Shown piece after piece: positions 17,588 through 31,125 of a stretch of 64,000 bases of DNA. Position numbers and translations under genes: made by a program. Numbering within the stretch: the first letter of the stretch is position 1; every line of letters starts with the position of its first letter. The DNA comes from Bradyrhizobium sp. 199 (lineage in GTDB: Bacteria; Pseudomonadota; Alphaproteobacteria; Rhizobiales; Xanthobacteraceae), in the NCBI RefSeq assembly GCF_023073355.1, contig NZ_JADPJI010000005.1:1116001-1180000 (forward strand), given 5' to 3'. Below the pieces are notes generated by a model. That model saw nothing but the letters and a program-made list of their open reading frames with translations. It was not told where the DNA came from and made no database searches.

Positions 17588-18997
17588 TCAGAGCGAATAG
17601 TACATCTCGAACTCGACCGGGTGCGGGGTCATTTCGAAGCGGGCGACTTCGGTCATCTTCAGCTCGATATAGGCGTCGATGAAGTCGTCGTCGAACACGC
17701 CGCCGTTCTTGAGGAAGCCGCGGTCCTTGTCGAGGTTCTCTAGCGCCTCGCGGAGCGAACCGCAGACGGTCGGAATCTGCTTCAGTTCTTCCTTGGGCAG
17801 GTCGTAGAGGTCCTTGTCCATCGCCGGACCCGGATCGATCTTGTTCTTGATGCCGTCGAGGCCGGCCATCAGCATCGCGGCGAAGCCCAGATAGGGATTG
17901 GCCATCGGATCGGGGAAGCGCACCTCGACACGCTTGGCTTTCGGCGAAGCCGTGTAGGGGATACGGCAGGAGGCCGAACGGTTGCGCGCGGAGTAGGCGA
18001 GCAGCACCGGGGCCTCATAGCCCGGGACCAGACGCTTGTAGGAGTTGGTCGACGGGTTGGTGAAGGCGTTAATCGCCTTGGCGTGCTTGATGATGCCGCC
18101 GATGTAGTGCAGGCAGGTCTCCGACAGGTCGGCGTATTTGTTGCCGGCGAACACCGGCTTGCCGTCCTTCCAGATCGACTGGTGCACGTGCATGCCCGAG
18201 CCGTTGTCGCCATAGACCGGCTTTGGCATGAAGGTGGCGGTCTTGCCGTAGATGTGCGCGACCTGGTGGATGCAGTATTTGTAGATCTGCATGTGGTCGG
18301 CCATCAGCGTCAGCGTGTCGAACTTCATGCCGAGCTCGTGCTGGGCGGAGGCGACCTCGTGATGGTGCTTCTCGACCTTGACGCCCATCTTGGCCATGGC
18401 GCCGAGCATCTCCGAGCGCATGTCCTGCACCGAGTCCTGCGGCGGCACCGGGAAGTAGCCGCCCTTGGTGCGGATGCGGTGGCCGAGATTGCCGCCTTCA
18501 TATTCGGTGTCGGAATTGGTCGGCAGCTCGGAGGAGTCGAGACGGAAGCCGGTGTTGTAGGGGTTGGCGGAGAAGCGCACGTCGTCGAACACGAAGAACT
18601 CGGCTTCGGGGCCGACGAACACGCTATCGCCGATGCCCATCGACTTCACCATGGCTTCGGCCTTCTTGGCGATGCCGCGGGGGTCGCGGTTGTAGGGCTC
18701 GCCGGTGGTCGGCTCGAGCACGTCGCAGGTGATGACCATGGTGGTCTCGGCGAAGAACGGATCGATCGTCGCGGTGACCGGATCCGGCATCAGGCACATG
18801 TCGGACTCGTTGATCGCCTTCCAGCCGGCGATCGAGGAGCCGTCGAACATCGTCCCCTCGGCGAAGATGTCATCATCGATCATGCTGACGTCGAACGTCA
18901 CATGCTGCCACTTGCCACGCGGATCGGTGAAGCGCAGGTCGACGTACTTGACGTCGTTGTCCTTGATCGATTTCAGGACGTCTTTGGCGGTCTTCAT
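17588..18997 (-). CDS. glnA: Glutamine synthetase type I
   Basis: A 469-residue dodecameric enzyme that makes glutamine from glutamate, ammonia and ATP, central to nitrogen assimilation. It starts [20 protein letters not shown] at 18997 after AAAAGGGG; the frame extends upstream without similarity. Signatures include FDGSSIAGW, the ATP-binding [16 protein letters not shown], and [13 protein letters not shown]. The adenylylation site is intact in [15 protein letters not shown], so control by GlnE is expected. It lies 152 bases downstream of glnB in the same direction, as in other rhizobia. The gap is large enough for a promoter of its own. Confidence 0.97.
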   Translation of the reverse strand: MKTAKDVLKSIKDNDVKYVDLRFTDPRGKWQHVTFDVSMIDDDIFAEGTMFDGSSIAGWKAINESDMCLMPDPVTATIDPFFAETTMVITCDVLEPTTGEPYNRDPRGIAKKAEAMVKSMGIGDSVFVGPEAEFFVFDDVRFSANPYNTGFRLDSSELPTNSDTEYEGGNLGHRIRTKGGYFPVPPQDSVQDMRSEMLGAMAKMGVKVEKHHHEVASAQHELGMKFDTLTLMADHMQIYKYCIHQVAHIYGKTATFMPKPVYGDNGSGMHVHQSIWKDGKPVFAGNKYADLSETCLHYIGGIIKHAKAINAFTNPSTNSYKRLVPGYEAPVLLAYSARNRSASCRIPYTASPKAKRVEVRFPDPMANPYLGFAAMLMAGLDGIKNKIDPGPAMDKDLYDLPKEELKQIPTVCGSLREALENLDKDRGFLKNGGVFDDDFIDAYIELKMTEVARFEMTPHPVEFEMYYSL

Positions 18998-19149
18998 GCA
19001 TACCCCTTTTGGCTCTGCGGGTCGGTTTCCAGATGAGCAGGATTGTTCTCGTTTTTGGCGAGTTCGCGCGCGACCGCACAAACGAAATCAGGCCGCCGAA
19101 GCAGCCTTTTTCTTGTCAGAGTGTCGCAAAACGCGGGATAGCACCCGGC

Positions 19150-19868
<719 letters not shown>

Positions 19869-21368
19869 ATGGAAGTTCTGACCAACGCCGAAATGCAGCG
19901 GGCGGACCAGCTCACCATCGCGGCCGGCACGCCCGGTTTCAAGCTGATGCTGAGCGCGGGCCAGGCGGTCGCCGACGCCGCCCAGGCGCTGGTGGAGGAG
20001 GGGCCGATCCTGATCGTGGCCGGACCCGGCAACAATGGCGGTGACGGTTTTGTCGCAGCCGCCGAGCTCGCCGCCCAGGGGCGCGAGGTCTCGGTGATCG
20101 CCATGTGCGAGCGCGACCAGCTCCAGGGCGATGCGGCCTCCGCCGCGCGCGGCTGGAAGCATCCGCTGCTCCCGTTCAATCCGCAGGCGATCGGACGTCC
20201 CGCGCTGATCATCGATGCGCTGTTCGGTGCAGGCCTCAGCCGTCCCGTCGACGGCGAGGCGCATGCGATGATCGAGGCGATCAACGCCAACGGCGCCCCG
20301 GTGCTCGCGGTCGACCTGCCGAGCGGCATCAACGGCACCAGCGCGGCCGTAATGGGCGCGGCGGTGAACGCCACCGAGACCGTCACCTTCTTTCGCAAGA
20401 AGCCGGCGCATTTGCTGCTGCCGGGTCGGATGCATTGCGGCCATGTGCGCGTCGCGGACATCGGCATCGACGCGCAGGTGCTGGACGAGATCGCACCGCA
20501 GACGTTCGAGAACGATCCGGAGGTCTGGCGCGCAGCTTTCCCGGTGCCGCGCATCGGCGGCCACAAATACGCGCGGGGCCACGTGCTGGCGGTCTCCGGC
20601 GATGCGGCGGCGACCGGCGCGGCAAGGCTGGCCGCGCGCGGCGCGCTGCGGGCAGGAGCCGGCCTGGTGACGCTGGCGAGCCCGCGCGGTGCGCTCGCGA
20701 TCAACGCGGCCGCGCTCACGGCCGTCATGGTTCACCCCGTCGACACGGTCGTCGAGTTCGGCGAGCTGCTCGGCGACAAGCGCTACAGCACCTGCATCAT
20801 CGGCCCCGGCGCGGGCATCGGCGAGCGCACCTGCGATCTCGTTCACACCGCGCTGAGCGCACAGCGGCATTTGGTGCTGGACGCGGATGCGCTGACGAGC
20901 TTTGCTGCAAGCCCTGCGCGCCTGTTTGAATCAATCAGGTCCTCAGGTGACAATGCGGTGGTGCTGACCCCGCACGAAGGCGAGTTTCCGCGCCTGTTCT
21001 CCGACCTCAGCAACAAATTTCCGGGCCGTTCCAAGCTGGAGCGCGTGCGCGCAGCCGCCGAGCGCTGCGGCGCCGTCGTGCTCCTGAAGGGACCCGACAC
21101 CACGATCGCCGCTCCCGACGGCCGCGCCACCATTGCCGCCAACGCGCCGCCCTGGCTCGCCACCGCCGGCGCGGGCGACGTCCTCTCCGGCATCATCGCT
21201 GGCCTCCTGGCGCAGGGCGTGCCGGCGTTCGAAGCCGCCAGCATCGGCGTGTGGATGCATGGCGAGGCGGGCAGCGAAGCCGGGCCCGGCCTGATCGCCG
21301 AGGATCTCACCGAGACGCTGCCGGCCGTGCACCGGCGGATCTATTCTGCGCTTGGCATCGAATACTGA
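19869..21368 (+). CDS. nnr: Bifunctional NAD(P)H-hydrate repair enzyme (epimerase and ADP-dependent dehydratase)
   Basis: A 499-residue fusion. The N-terminal YjeF_N domain (about 1-210) epimerises damaged R-NAD(P)HX; GPGNNGGDGFVAA is its nucleotide loop. The C-terminal ribokinase-like domain (about 225-495) dehydrates S-NAD(P)HX using ADP. It carries GGHKYARGHVLAVSGDA, LTPHEGEFPRLF and the catalytic TAGAGDVLSGIIAGLL. This domain order and length match the usual bacterial enzyme. It is divergent from glnB and converges with the next gene. Confidence 0.95.
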   Translation: MEVLTNAEMQRADQLTIAAGTPGFKLMLSAGQAVADAAQALVEEGPILIVAGPGNNGGDGFVAAAELAAQGREVSVIAMCERDQLQGDAASAARGWKHPLLPFNPQAIGRPALIIDALFGAGLSRPVDGEAHAMIEAINANGAPVLAVDLPSGINGTSAAVMGAAVNATETVTFFRKKPAHLLLPGRMHCGHVRVADIGIDAQVLDEIAPQTFENDPEVWRAAFPVPRIGGHKYARGHVLAVSGDAAATGAARLAARGALRAGAGLVTLASPRGALAINAAALTAVMVHPVDTVVEFGELLGDKRYSTCIIGPGAGIGERTCDLVHTALSAQRHLVLDADALTSFAASPARLFESIRSSGDNAVVLTPHEGEFPRLFSDLSNKFPGRSKLERVRAAAERCGAVVLLKGPDTTIAAPDGRATIAANAPPWLATAGAGDVLSGIIAGLLAQGVPAFEAASIGVWMHGEAGSEAGPGLIAEDLTETLPAVHRRIYSALGIEY

Positions 21369-21372
21369 GCGC

Positions 21373-22689
21373 TCACTCCACCCCATACCAGCGCACCAGC
21401 CGCGGTGCGGCCCAGTCGGTCGCGACGGATTCCATCAGCCATCGTCCGGGCGAGGTCGCCGCGAAAGCGATGCGCTGGGTCTGGCCGGGCTCGATGGCGA
21501 GCGTGTCGAGCCAATAGGGCTTCCAGCCGTCGTCGAGCCTGTCGAGCAGGCGGAAGGGGTGGCCGTGCAGATGGAAAACGATTGTGCTCGGGGCAGGGTT
21601 CTTGAGGGCCAGCACGACCGTGCGGCCGGCCTTGGACCGAAAGGCTGGAGTGGACGCGGTGGAGAAGCTTGCAGGCCGGATCCAGCCGGCGTCGGCTGCG
21701 CCGAGCGCGACATCGACCCGCAGGGCGCCTTTCAGGTCGAGCTTCTCGGGCAGGTCGTTCGGAGGGAGCGACTGCGGCGGCACGAGGGGCGCACGCCGCG
21801 CCAGTGTGCCTGATATCGTCAGCCTGCCGACCTGGCGCGCCTCCTTGCCGTCATGCAGCAGGAAGGGGGCCGATGTGGCTGCATCCACCAAGACGTCGGC
21901 GCGTCCGCCAGGTGCCAGGACCAGGGCGCCGTTGCGGGCCGAAAACGGCTCGGCCGGCTGTCCGTCCACGGCCATCACGCGCACGTCGTGGCCTTCCAAT
22001 TTGATCGCCAGAACAGTGCGTTGGGAGCCATTGATAAAGCGCAGCCGCAGCCGCTGATTGCCTGGGGCTGAGAGTTCGAATGAGATCTGTCCGTTGATCG
22101 TATAGAGCGGCTTGATGTCCTTCGGGTCCTGGCCCGGCGGCACCGCGGTCCCGTCCGGCTGCAGGCGCCATTCCTCGATCAGCAGGACCTCGTCACGATC
22201 AACGGCGAGCGGGGTCGTCTCGGCGGCAATGATCGGAAGCGGGCGCGCCGGCTGCTTCAGACCGTCCTCGAACAGGCGGAAGTCGGCCAGCAGGGTTCCC
22301 GCATTGAGAATTGAAATGATTGATGTTTCAACCGCGTTTGGCGGCGCGGGCGCGCGTCCCCGGAGCGGGTCAGCGGGGGCCCCGCCGTTGAGGCCGTACC
22401 AGACTGGCGCAAGCGGCACAGGGAGGTCGTTCCGAAACACGACCTCGCAGCGGTCACCACGCCTCAGACGGACGTCCTTGAGATGGCTTAGGGCGGCGAG
22501 CTCCCAGATCGGTGTAGGCGGCTGCCCCGGTCTCAGAGCGAGCGTTGCCGGCCTTGCCTGCAGGGCGAGCTGGGCGGTCACAAGCGGGCCTGCGCCGCCC
22601 GATAACAGCCCTGCTGCTGAAGCTCCAAGGCCGGCGCCGAGGCCGGCCAAAAGCTCGCGTCTGGTCGGGTCGAAGATCCCTGGTTTCAT
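21373..22689 (-). CDS. Tat-exported multicopper-oxidase-fold protein with most copper ligands missing
   Basis: 438 residues starting at MKPGIFDPTRRELLAGLGAG, with a twin-arginine export signal (TRRELLAG). The three cupredoxin domains of bacterial multicopper oxidases can be traced. The usual first motif HWHG reads VWYG (96-99). The YHSH motif position reads ADFR. The C-terminal HCHxxxH region reads GRWLMESVATDW around 415-426. Only the third motif HLHGHPF (373-379) keeps its histidines. Laccase-type oxygen reduction is therefore unlikely. FtsP/SufI of E. coli is a known precedent for a copper-free member with a structural role. Its own role here is unknown. Confidence 0.8.
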   Translation of the reverse strand: MKPGIFDPTRRELLAGLGAGLGASAAGLLSGGAGPLVTAQLALQARPATLALRPGQPPTPIWELAALSHLKDVRLRRGDRCEVVFRNDLPVPLAPVWYGLNGGAPADPLRGRAPAPPNAVETSIISILNAGTLLADFRLFEDGLKQPARPLPIIAAETTPLAVDRDEVLLIEEWRLQPDGTAVPPGQDPKDIKPLYTINGQISFELSAPGNQRLRLRFINGSQRTVLAIKLEGHDVRVMAVDGQPAEPFSARNGALVLAPGGRADVLVDAATSAPFLLHDGKEARQVGRLTISGTLARRAPLVPPQSLPPNDLPEKLDLKGALRVDVALGAADAGWIRPASFSTASTPAFRSKAGRTVVLALKNPAPSTIVFHLHGHPFRLLDRLDDGWKPYWLDTLAIEPGQTQRIAFAATSPGRWLMESVATDWAAPRLVRWYGVE

Positions 22690-22843
22690 GGCGCGATCCG
22701 GACCACGGCGCGCTGGATAAGTCCAGCCGTGGTGCCTACCTAAAGCCTGCCTCCATCGGGCCATTTTTTTGCTGCGAACAGTCAGGCACATGCTATAAGC
22801 CCGGCCGCCCGCGGCATCGCGGCCGGTCTTGATGCAACTTCAC

Positions 22844-22928
22844 GCGGGCGTGGCGGAACTGGTAGACGCGCTGGATTTAGGTTCCAGTGACGAAAGTTGT
22901 GGGGGTTCGAGTCCCTCCGCCCGCACCA
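22844..22928 (+). tRNA. tRNA-Leu (anticodon TAG)
   Basis: An 85-base class II tRNA with acceptor stem GCGGGCG/CGCCCGC, a long variable arm and an encoded CCA end. The anticodon stem CTGGA/TCCAG encloses the loop TTTAGGT, so the anticodon is TAG, reading CUA/CUG leucine codons. The T-arm reads GGGGGTTCGAGTCCCTCC. Confidence 0.95.
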
Positions 22929-23100
22929 AGCGCTAATCGCGTTTGCACGGATTACGAGGCCTGCTTCCGCGCGGATGTTTGTCCGCCGGGAGCCGGTCCG
23001 ATGAAGCACCGGCGTTGAGGCGTTTGCCTTGCGCCGGATCGATTGATGACAGCGTCCCGACGCATGCGCGCCGGGACCGAAGAGAAGAAGATTGGACGCC

Positions 23101-24462
23101 ATGCAGGTCACAGAGACCCTCTCGGAAGGTTTGAAGCACGAGTTCAAGATCAGCGTTCCTGCGTCTGATCTCGACGCCAAGGCTGGTGCCAAGCTCGTTG
23201 ACCTCAAGGACAAGGTCCGCATCAACGGCTTCCGCCCCGGCAAGGTGCCGGTCGCTCACCTCAAGAAGGTCTATGGCCGCTCGGTGATGGCCGAGACCAT
23301 CGACCAGACCATCCGCGACACCAATACGCAGCTGTTCTCCGAGCGCGGCTTTCGCCTTGCAACCGAGCCGAAGATCACCATGCCGAGCGAGCAGGCCGAG
23401 GTCGAGGAATTGCTGAGCGGCAAGACCGATCTGACCTACACGGTCGCGATCGAGGTGGTGCCTTCGATTGCGCTCGCCGACTTCAAGACGTTCGAGGTCG
23501 AGAAGCCCGTCGCCGAGGTCACCGACGCCGACGTCGACGAGGCGATCAAGCGCATCGCCGATACCAACCGCACCTTTGCCGATAAGGGCGAGGGCGCCAA
23601 GGCCGCCTCGGGCGACCGCGTCACCATCAACTTCAAGGGCAGCATCAACGGCGAAGTCTTCGAGGGCGGCACCGGCGAGGGCATCCAGGTTGCCATCGGC
23701 TCCAACACCTTCATTCCCGGCTTCGAGGAGCAGCTGATCGGCATCGGCGCCAATGAGACGCGCACGCTGAAAGTGTCGTTCCCGAAGAACTACATGAACG
23801 AGAAGCTCGCCGGCCAGCCCGCCGAGTTCGAGACCACCGCGACGCTGATCGAGACGCCGCAGGACCTCGCAATCGACGACGAGTTCGCAAAGACGCTCGG
23901 CCTCGAATCGCTTGACAAGCTGAAGGAAGCCGCGCGCGAGCGTCTGGTTGCCGAGTTTGCCGGCGCGACGCGCCAGCGCGTCAAGCGCGCGCTGCTCGAC
24001 CGCCTCGACGAGGCGCACCGCTTCGAGGCGCCGCCCTCTCTGGTCGACGAAGAGTTCAATCTGATGTGGAACTCGGTCAAGGCCGAGATGGATTCCGCCG
24101 GCAAGACCTTTGCCGACGAAGACACCACCGAGGACAAGGCGAAGGAAGAGTACCGCAAGATCGCCGACCGCCGCGTGCGGCTCGGCCTCGTGCTCTCCGA
24201 GATCGGCGAGAAGAACAAGATCTCCGTGACCGACGACGAGGTCGGCCGCGCCGTGATCGATCGCGCGCGCTCCATGCCCGGCCGCGAGAAGGAAGTCTGG
24301 GACTATTACCGCAGCAACGCCCAGGCGTTGGCCCAGCTTCGCGCACCGATCTATGAGGACAAGGTCGTCGACTTCATCCTCGAGCTCGCCAAGGTGACCG
24401 AGAAGAAGGTCTCGCGCGAGGACCTCTACAAGGACGACGAGGCGGAAAAGACCGCCGCCTGA
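23101..24462 (+). CDS. tig: Trigger factor, ribosome-associated chaperone
   Basis: A 453-residue peptidyl-prolyl isomerase and chaperone docked at the ribosome exit tunnel. The N-terminal ribosome-binding domain holds the signature [20 protein letters not shown]. The FKBP-type PPIase domain (about 160-245) has [20 protein letters not shown]. The C-terminal helical arms include [13 protein letters not shown]. The start is taken at [10 protein letters not shown] (ATG 23101). It is the first gene of the tig-clpP-clpX-lon block and has its own terminator. Confidence 0.96.
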   Translation: MQVTETLSEGLKHEFKISVPASDLDAKAGAKLVDLKDKVRINGFRPGKVPVAHLKKVYGRSVMAETIDQTIRDTNTQLFSERGFRLATEPKITMPSEQAEVEELLSGKTDLTYTVAIEVVPSIALADFKTFEVEKPVAEVTDADVDEAIKRIADTNRTFADKGEGAKAASGDRVTINFKGSINGEVFEGGTGEGIQVAIGSNTFIPGFEEQLIGIGANETRTLKVSFPKNYMNEKLAGQPAEFETTATLIETPQDLAIDDEFAKTLGLESLDKLKEAARERLVAEFAGATRQRVKRALLDRLDEAHRFEAPPSLVDEEFNLMWNSVKAEMDSAGKTFADEDTTEDKAKEEYRKIADRRVRLGLVLSEIGEKNKISVTDDEVGRAVIDRARSMPGREKEVWDYYRSNAQALAQLRAPIYEDKVVDFILELAKVTEKKVSREDLYKDDEAEKTAA

Positions 24463-24502
24463 AGGCTTTGAGATAGTCTCCTATTAAGGATGATCGGCGA
24501 AG

Positions 24503-24539
24503 AGGCCCAGCTAGCCAGATGGCCGGCTGGGCCTGTTTG
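24503..24539 (+). terminator. Terminator-like hairpin after tig
   Basis: AGGCCCAGC and GGCTGGGCCT form a strong stem 40 bases after the tig stop. A short T-rich tail (TGTTTGT) follows, weaker than a perfect intrinsic terminator. Confidence 0.6.
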
Positions 24540-24589
24540 TACGAATCAGCTTCAACTGCCCGACGGATTAAGCCTTAATGCGCTCCGCA

Positions 24590-24618
24590 CTTGTCAGAAG
24601 CGAATTGGGCTATATCTG
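24590..24618 (+). promoter_or_regulatory. Candidate clpP promoter
   Basis: CTTGTCA followed by GCTATATCTG, 123 bases before clpP. It fits a vegetative promoter (TTGTCA, 16-base spacer, TATCTG). It also partly fits the alphaproteobacterial RpoH pattern CTTG...CYTATNTNNG, but with a spacer two bases too short. The remaining tig-clpP gap shows no gene. Confidence 0.35.
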
Positions 24619-24740
24619 TCGGTACGCCTTCTACCTCTTACCCAAGTTCCTGCATCACAGGACGTCCACTCGCGCTTCCGGCAAAGCCAAACTGGCAGCC
24701 AGGCCCGGTGATGTCCGTCTGCGAAAACCCTAGGTGACTC

Positions 24741-25376
24741 ATGCGCGATCCGGTTGAAACCTACATGAACCTCGTGCCCATGGTGGTCGAGCAGACCAAC
24801 CGTGGCGAGCGCGCCTACGACATTTTCTCGCGCCTCCTGAAGGAGCGCATCATCTTCCTGACCGGGCCGGTCGAGGACGGCATGTCGACGCTGGTCGTCG
24901 CGCAGCTCTTGTTCCTCGAGGCGGAAAACCCGAAGAAGGAAATCTCGATGTACATCAACTCGCCGGGCGGCGTGGTGACGTCGGGGCTTGCGATCTACGA
25001 CACCATGCAATTCATCCGTCCGCCGGTCTCGACGCTGTGCACGGGCCAGGCCGCCTCAATGGGCTCGCTGCTGCTCTGCGCCGGCGAAAAGGACATGCGT
25101 TTCTCGCTGCCGAACGCGCGCATCATGGTGCACCAGCCCTCCGGCGGCTTCCAGGGCCAGGCCACCGACATCATGCTGCACGCCCAGGAAATCCTGAACC
25201 TGAAGAAGCGGCTCAACGAGATCTACGTGAAGCACACCGGCCAGACCTACAAGTCGATCGAGGACGCGCTGGAACGCGACAAGTTCCTGACCGCGAACGA
25301 CGCCAAGGAGTTCGGCCTGGTCGACAGGGTCATCGACAAGCGCGCTGAGGAAGCGGCAGGGGCGAAGACCCCGTAG
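24741..25376 (+). CDS. clpP: ATP-dependent Clp protease proteolytic subunit
   Basis: A 211-residue serine protease subunit of the ClpXP/ClpAP tetradecamer. The catalytic Ser is in [12 protein letters not shown], the His in [13 protein letters not shown] and the Asp near [12 protein letters not shown]. The start [20 protein letters not shown] is standard for rhizobia and includes the propeptide. It is followed 457 bases later by clpX. Confidence 0.97.
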   Translation: MRDPVETYMNLVPMVVEQTNRGERAYDIFSRLLKERIIFLTGPVEDGMSTLVVAQLLFLEAENPKKEISMYINSPGGVVTSGLAIYDTMQFIRPPVSTLCTGQAASMGSLLLCAGEKDMRFSLPNARIMVHQPSGGFQGQATDIMLHAQEILNLKKRLNEIYVKHTGQTYKSIEDALERDKFLTANDAKEFGLVDRVIDKRAEEAAGAKTP

Positions 25377-25833
25377 CACTACAGAAGTGTGACGCGATCC
25401 CTCGGCAACCCCTTGGGATCCGTCGCGCACCATAAGGTGGCGTTCACGCTATGGACGCGTGTACGCGCTGCAAAACGTAGTTTTTGCAGCCTGCACAGGC
25501 AGAAAGTTCTGCTTTCGTGCTTGTTTTTCGTGGCAATCCAGCAACGCCGGGGTGATTTCGATCACTTCATCCGTGCCAAGACCGGAAATCACGGTATTGT
25601 CACGGGTAGCCGGCGCCCCCCGATTAGCGAATTCTTGATAGTCGGGTGACAGCATGGTTGGCTACGAACGATCGGCTATGATCGCGGAGAATCGAGTGAC
25701 CCTGATTCGCACGGGATGTAACGCGTAGGGTCTTTTTTGGTACGGAATTTGCTCTATTTAAGCTTCATGCTGGCCATCGTGCCGGAATGGAGCGATCGAG
25801 CGGAACGGGATCGAACCGCGGACGGAGACAGGA
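25377..25833. other. clpP-clpX intergenic region
   Basis: 457 bases with no plausible gene. Near clpP, GATCCC...GGGATC can form a short hairpin (25397-25423). Nearer clpX, GACCCT (25698-25703) and AGGGTC (25727-25732) flank a 23-base loop and are followed by six T residues. That is a weak terminator or attenuator shape about 95 bases before clpX. The spacing suggests clpX has its own promoter, but none is convincing by eye. Confidence 0.45.
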
Positions 25834-27105
25834 ATGAGTAAGGTCGGCACGAGCGACTCCAAGAACACGCTATATTGCTCGTTCTGCGGCAAGAGCCAGC
25901 ACGAAGTCCGCAAACTGATCGCGGGTCCCACGGTCTTTATCTGCGACGAGTGCGTCGAGCTCTGCATGGACATCATCCGCGAGGAGAACAAATCCTCGCT
26001 GGTCAAGTCGCGCGACGGCATTCCGACGCCGAAGGAAATCTGCAAGGTCCTGGACGACTACGTGATCGGCCAGAGCCATGCCAAGAAGGTCCTGTCGGTC
26101 GCGGTGCACAACCACTACAAGCGCCTCAACCACCAGACCAAGCACAACGACGTCGAACTCGCGAAGTCGAACATCCTGCTGATCGGTCCGACCGGCTCGG
26201 GCAAGACGCTGCTCGCGCAGACGCTCGCCCGCATCCTCGACGTGCCGTTCACGATGGCGGATGCAACGACGCTGACCGAGGCCGGCTATGTCGGTGAGGA
26301 CGTCGAGAACATCATCCTGAAGCTGCTCCAGGCCGCCGACTACAATGTCGAGCGCGCTCAGCGCGGCATCGTCTACATCGACGAAATCGACAAGATCAGC
26401 CGCAAGTCCGACAATCCCTCGATCACGCGCGACGTGTCGGGTGAAGGCGTGCAGCAGGCGCTGCTCAAGATCATGGAAGGCACGGTGGCTTCGGTTCCGC
26501 CGCAGGGCGGCCGCAAGCATCCGCAGCAGGAATTCCTGCAGGTGGACACCACCAACATCCTGTTCATCTGCGGCGGCGCGTTCGCCGGCCTCGAGAAGAT
26601 CATCTCGGCACGTGGGCGGTCGACCTCGATCGGTTTCGCCGCCCAGGTGATGGCGCCGGAAGACCGCCGGACCGGCGAGATCTTCCGTCACGTCGAGCCT
26701 GAGGACCTGCTGAAGTACGGCCTCATCCCCGAATTCGTCGGCCGTCTGCCCGTCGTGGCGACGCTCGAGGATCTCGACGAGGCTTCGCTGAAGAAGATCC
26801 TGACGGAGCCGAAGAACGCGCTGGTGAAGCAGTACCAGCGGCTGTTCGAGATGGAGAACATCGAGCTGACCTTCGCCGACGAGGCGCTTGGCGCGGTTGC
26901 CCGCAAGGCGATCGAGCGCAAGACCGGCGCGCGCGGGTTGCGTTCGATCCTCGAGGCGATCCTGCTCGAGACGATGTTCGACCTGCCGGGCCTGGAAGGC
27001 GTGGAAGAAGTCGTGATCTCCCGCGAAGTCGTGGAAGGAACGGCGCGCCCGCTCTACATCTACGCCGATCGGTCCGATCGCGCCGTCGAGAACGCCAGCG
27101 CCTGA
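25834..27105 (+). CDS. clpX: ATP-dependent Clp protease ATP-binding subunit ClpX
   Basis: A 423-residue AAA+ unfoldase feeding ClpP. The N-terminal zinc domain uses Cys15, Cys18, Cys37 and Cys40 ([16 protein letters not shown]). Walker A is [12 protein letters not shown], Walker B lies in [11 protein letters not shown], and the pore loop GYVGEDVE is intact. The ClpP-docking IGF-type loop region (TSIGFAAQV) is present. The C-terminal [10 protein letters not shown] marks the sensor-2 arginine. In alphaproteobacteria ClpXP drives cell-cycle proteolysis. Confidence 0.97.
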   Translation: MSKVGTSDSKNTLYCSFCGKSQHEVRKLIAGPTVFICDECVELCMDIIREENKSSLVKSRDGIPTPKEICKVLDDYVIGQSHAKKVLSVAVHNHYKRLNHQTKHNDVELAKSNILLIGPTGSGKTLLAQTLARILDVPFTMADATTLTEAGYVGEDVENIILKLLQAADYNVERAQRGIVYIDEIDKISRKSDNPSITRDVSGEGVQQALLKIMEGTVASVPPQGGRKHPQQEFLQVDTTNILFICGGAFAGLEKIISARGRSTSIGFAAQVMAPEDRRTGEIFRHVEPEDLLKYGLIPEFVGRLPVVATLEDLDEASLKKILTEPKNALVKQYQRLFEMENIELTFADEALGAVARKAIERKTGARGLRSILEAILLETMFDLPGLEGVEEVVISREVVEGTARPLYIYADRSDRAVENASA

Positions 27106-27428
27106 TCCGGCGGCGCTGGAACGCTCCAATTGTATCCTCAAGCCGGGCTGCGGAAGTGTATCTCCGCAGCCGGTGTTGCGTCGCTTGCCGCGTTGCGTAA
27201 GCGCCTGATGGCGCGCGTTTTTCAATGACTTGACACCCCCCTTGTCGATAGCCACCTAATGTCGGCGGCGAGCGAAAATTCTCTTCCAGATTCGCCTCAG
27301 TTCCGATCCGGCGAGGCGGTCCTACTCGCAGAGGACCGACCGGTCTTTCGGATCAATTCGGCACCTTGTGGCGGTTGCGCATGAACAGCGGGCTGCGTGC
27401 GAGGGGGTAAAGCAAAAGGAAAAAGGCG
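27106..27428. other. clpX-lon intergenic region with candidate lon promoter
   Basis: 323 bases without a gene. GGCTGCGGA (27146-27154) and TCCGCAGCC (27163-27171) form a perfect 9-base stem after clpX with no T run. A perfect -35 box TTGACA lies at 27230-27235, followed by CACCTAAT around 27253-27260 as a loose -10. This is about 170 bases before lon. The purine-rich AAGGAAAAAGG just before 27429 is the lon ribosome-binding site. Confidence 0.5.
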
Positions 27429-29852
<2,424 letters not shown>

Positions 29853-29872
29853 TCGCCATTCTAAATGATGAT

Positions 29873-29900
29873 AAAACGGCGCCTTCGGGCGCCGTTTTTG
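29873..29900 (+). terminator. Rho-independent terminator of lon
   Basis: AAAACGGCGCC-TTCG-GGCGCCGTTTTT: perfect stem, stable TTCG tetraloop and T run, 20 bases after the lon stop. Confidence 0.9.
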
Positions 29901-29914
29901 TTTGGGGGCAGGGG

Positions 29915-30328
29915 ATGACGAAGATGCACATCGACGGGCAATGCCATTGCGCGACAATCACCTTCGAGGCCGAGATCGACCCCGCGGCGGTGTCGGTCTG
30001 CCACTGCACCGATTGCCAGACGCTGACCGGCTCGCCGTTCCGGGTGACGGCGGTCTGTTCAGGCGCCGATGTCCGCCTGACCGGCGGCACGCCCAAGATC
30101 TACGGCAAGCGCGGCGACAACGGCCGGATGCGCTTCCAGCATTTCTGCGCCGACTGCGGTTCGCCGCTGTTCACGAGCGGCGAGGGCGAGGAGGCCGACG
30201 ATTGGGGTATCCGCTGGGGCAGCATCCGCCAGCGCGACAAATTGCGGCCCGTCAGTCAGATCTGGTGCCAGTCCGCGGCGGTGTGGATCGACGCGGTGCC
30301 GTTGCTGCCGGGAAGACCTGGGGATTGA
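29915..30328 (+). CDS. GFA/CENP-V family zinc protein
   Basis: A 137-residue protein of the glutathione-dependent formaldehyde-activating (GFA) fold. The zinc-binding cysteines follow the family pattern: GQCHCATITF near the start, VCHCTDCQTLTGSPFR, and FCADCGSPLF. Despite the family name, most members have no proven formaldehyde role, so I leave the substrate open. It follows the lon terminator as a separate unit. Confidence 0.88.
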   Translation: MTKMHIDGQCHCATITFEAEIDPAAVSVCHCTDCQTLTGSPFRVTAVCSGADVRLTGGTPKIYGKRGDNGRMRFQHFCADCGSPLFTSGEGEEADDWGIRWGSIRQRDKLRPVSQIWCQSAAVWIDAVPLLPGRPGD

Positions 30329-30737
30329 GAAGGGCTTGCCGAGCCGAAGCTCGCGGCCCAAAAGACCGCCGCGCCCGTTGGGCTTCGGCGCGGCAGCCGT
30401 CGCCAGCTTCGCCAATGAACGCCTCGCCCGGCTTGCCGAGCGTGGCTTGCAGGCGAAGGCTGCGCACGACTGCGCGGCGAGGGCCGTTATCCACAAAAAG
30501 GACGCGGATGATCCGTGACTTCCGGTGCTGCGATCACGTCACGCCTTAATCATTGTCCGGAAGTAGACGTTCGGCCGGCCATCGTCGAAGCAGATTTCAG
30601 AGCTGCCGCATTGGGGCACGGCCTCGTTTGCGGATGCGGACGGAGACTATGCCGCCATCAAAGCGCCAGAGTGTGCGGCTGATTGGTTGTGCGCCGGCGC
30701 GGAGATGAACGAGGCTACTGACTGGGGCGGCCTACTA
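30329..30737. other. Gene-poor stretch
   Basis: 409 bases. Frames of 60-odd codons exist but are Arg/Ser/Ala shadows typical of G+C-rich non-coding DNA. I see no terminator, tRNA or recognised repeat. Confidence 0.4.
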
Positions 30738-30845
30738 CTACTCGATGCGATTTCGATCCCAGACGTCCCTGATCTCATAGACGACGATTATCAATGTCGT
30801 CAGCACCACGACAGGTGCGGCTAATGTTGCCATGATCGTAAGCAT
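30738..30845 (-). CDS. Possible 35-residue single-span membrane peptide
   Basis: From ATG 30845 the frame encodes MLTIMATLAAPVVVLTTLII followed by VVYEIRDVWDRNRIE: one membrane span and a charged tail. GGGGA lies about ten bases upstream. The frame continues further upstream without sense. It is a plausible microprotein in an otherwise empty region, but unsupported by family recognition. Confidence 0.3.
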   Translation of the reverse strand: MLTIMATLAAPVVVLTTLIIVVYEIRDVWDRNRIE

Positions 30846-31125
30846 CTTTGCAGGTTCCCCAGCAACAATGCTCGGCAACACGCAGATCTTCGGTTTGTTC
30901 CGAAAATGAAACCAAGCCGCTGCGAGCAACCGAGCGGGGTAGGTTCGGAAATAGGCCAGCCGTCCCAAGTGCCGTGAGAACGGGCCCCGATTTGGGCACT
31001 AATCGTCTACCGCCAAGGCGACAATTCTCCGGGGCGGCACTGAGCCCGGTGAGCGGTCGGCGCGGCGTCCCCCACGCCAGTCCGCCCGTCCGGCAATGTT
31101 GAAACAGGCCGCCGACCGAGGCGAC

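Noticed and set aside
19080..19149. GGCCGCCGAAGCAGCCTTTTT between glnB and glnA as a terminator
   Set aside because: The T run is on the plus strand, where no gene ends; on the minus strand the hairpin lacks a T tail, so it would not stop glnB transcription.
25449..25655. A 68-codon minus-strand frame between clpP and clpX
   Set aside because: No ribosome-binding site, no recognisable motif, and composition unlike neighbouring genes.
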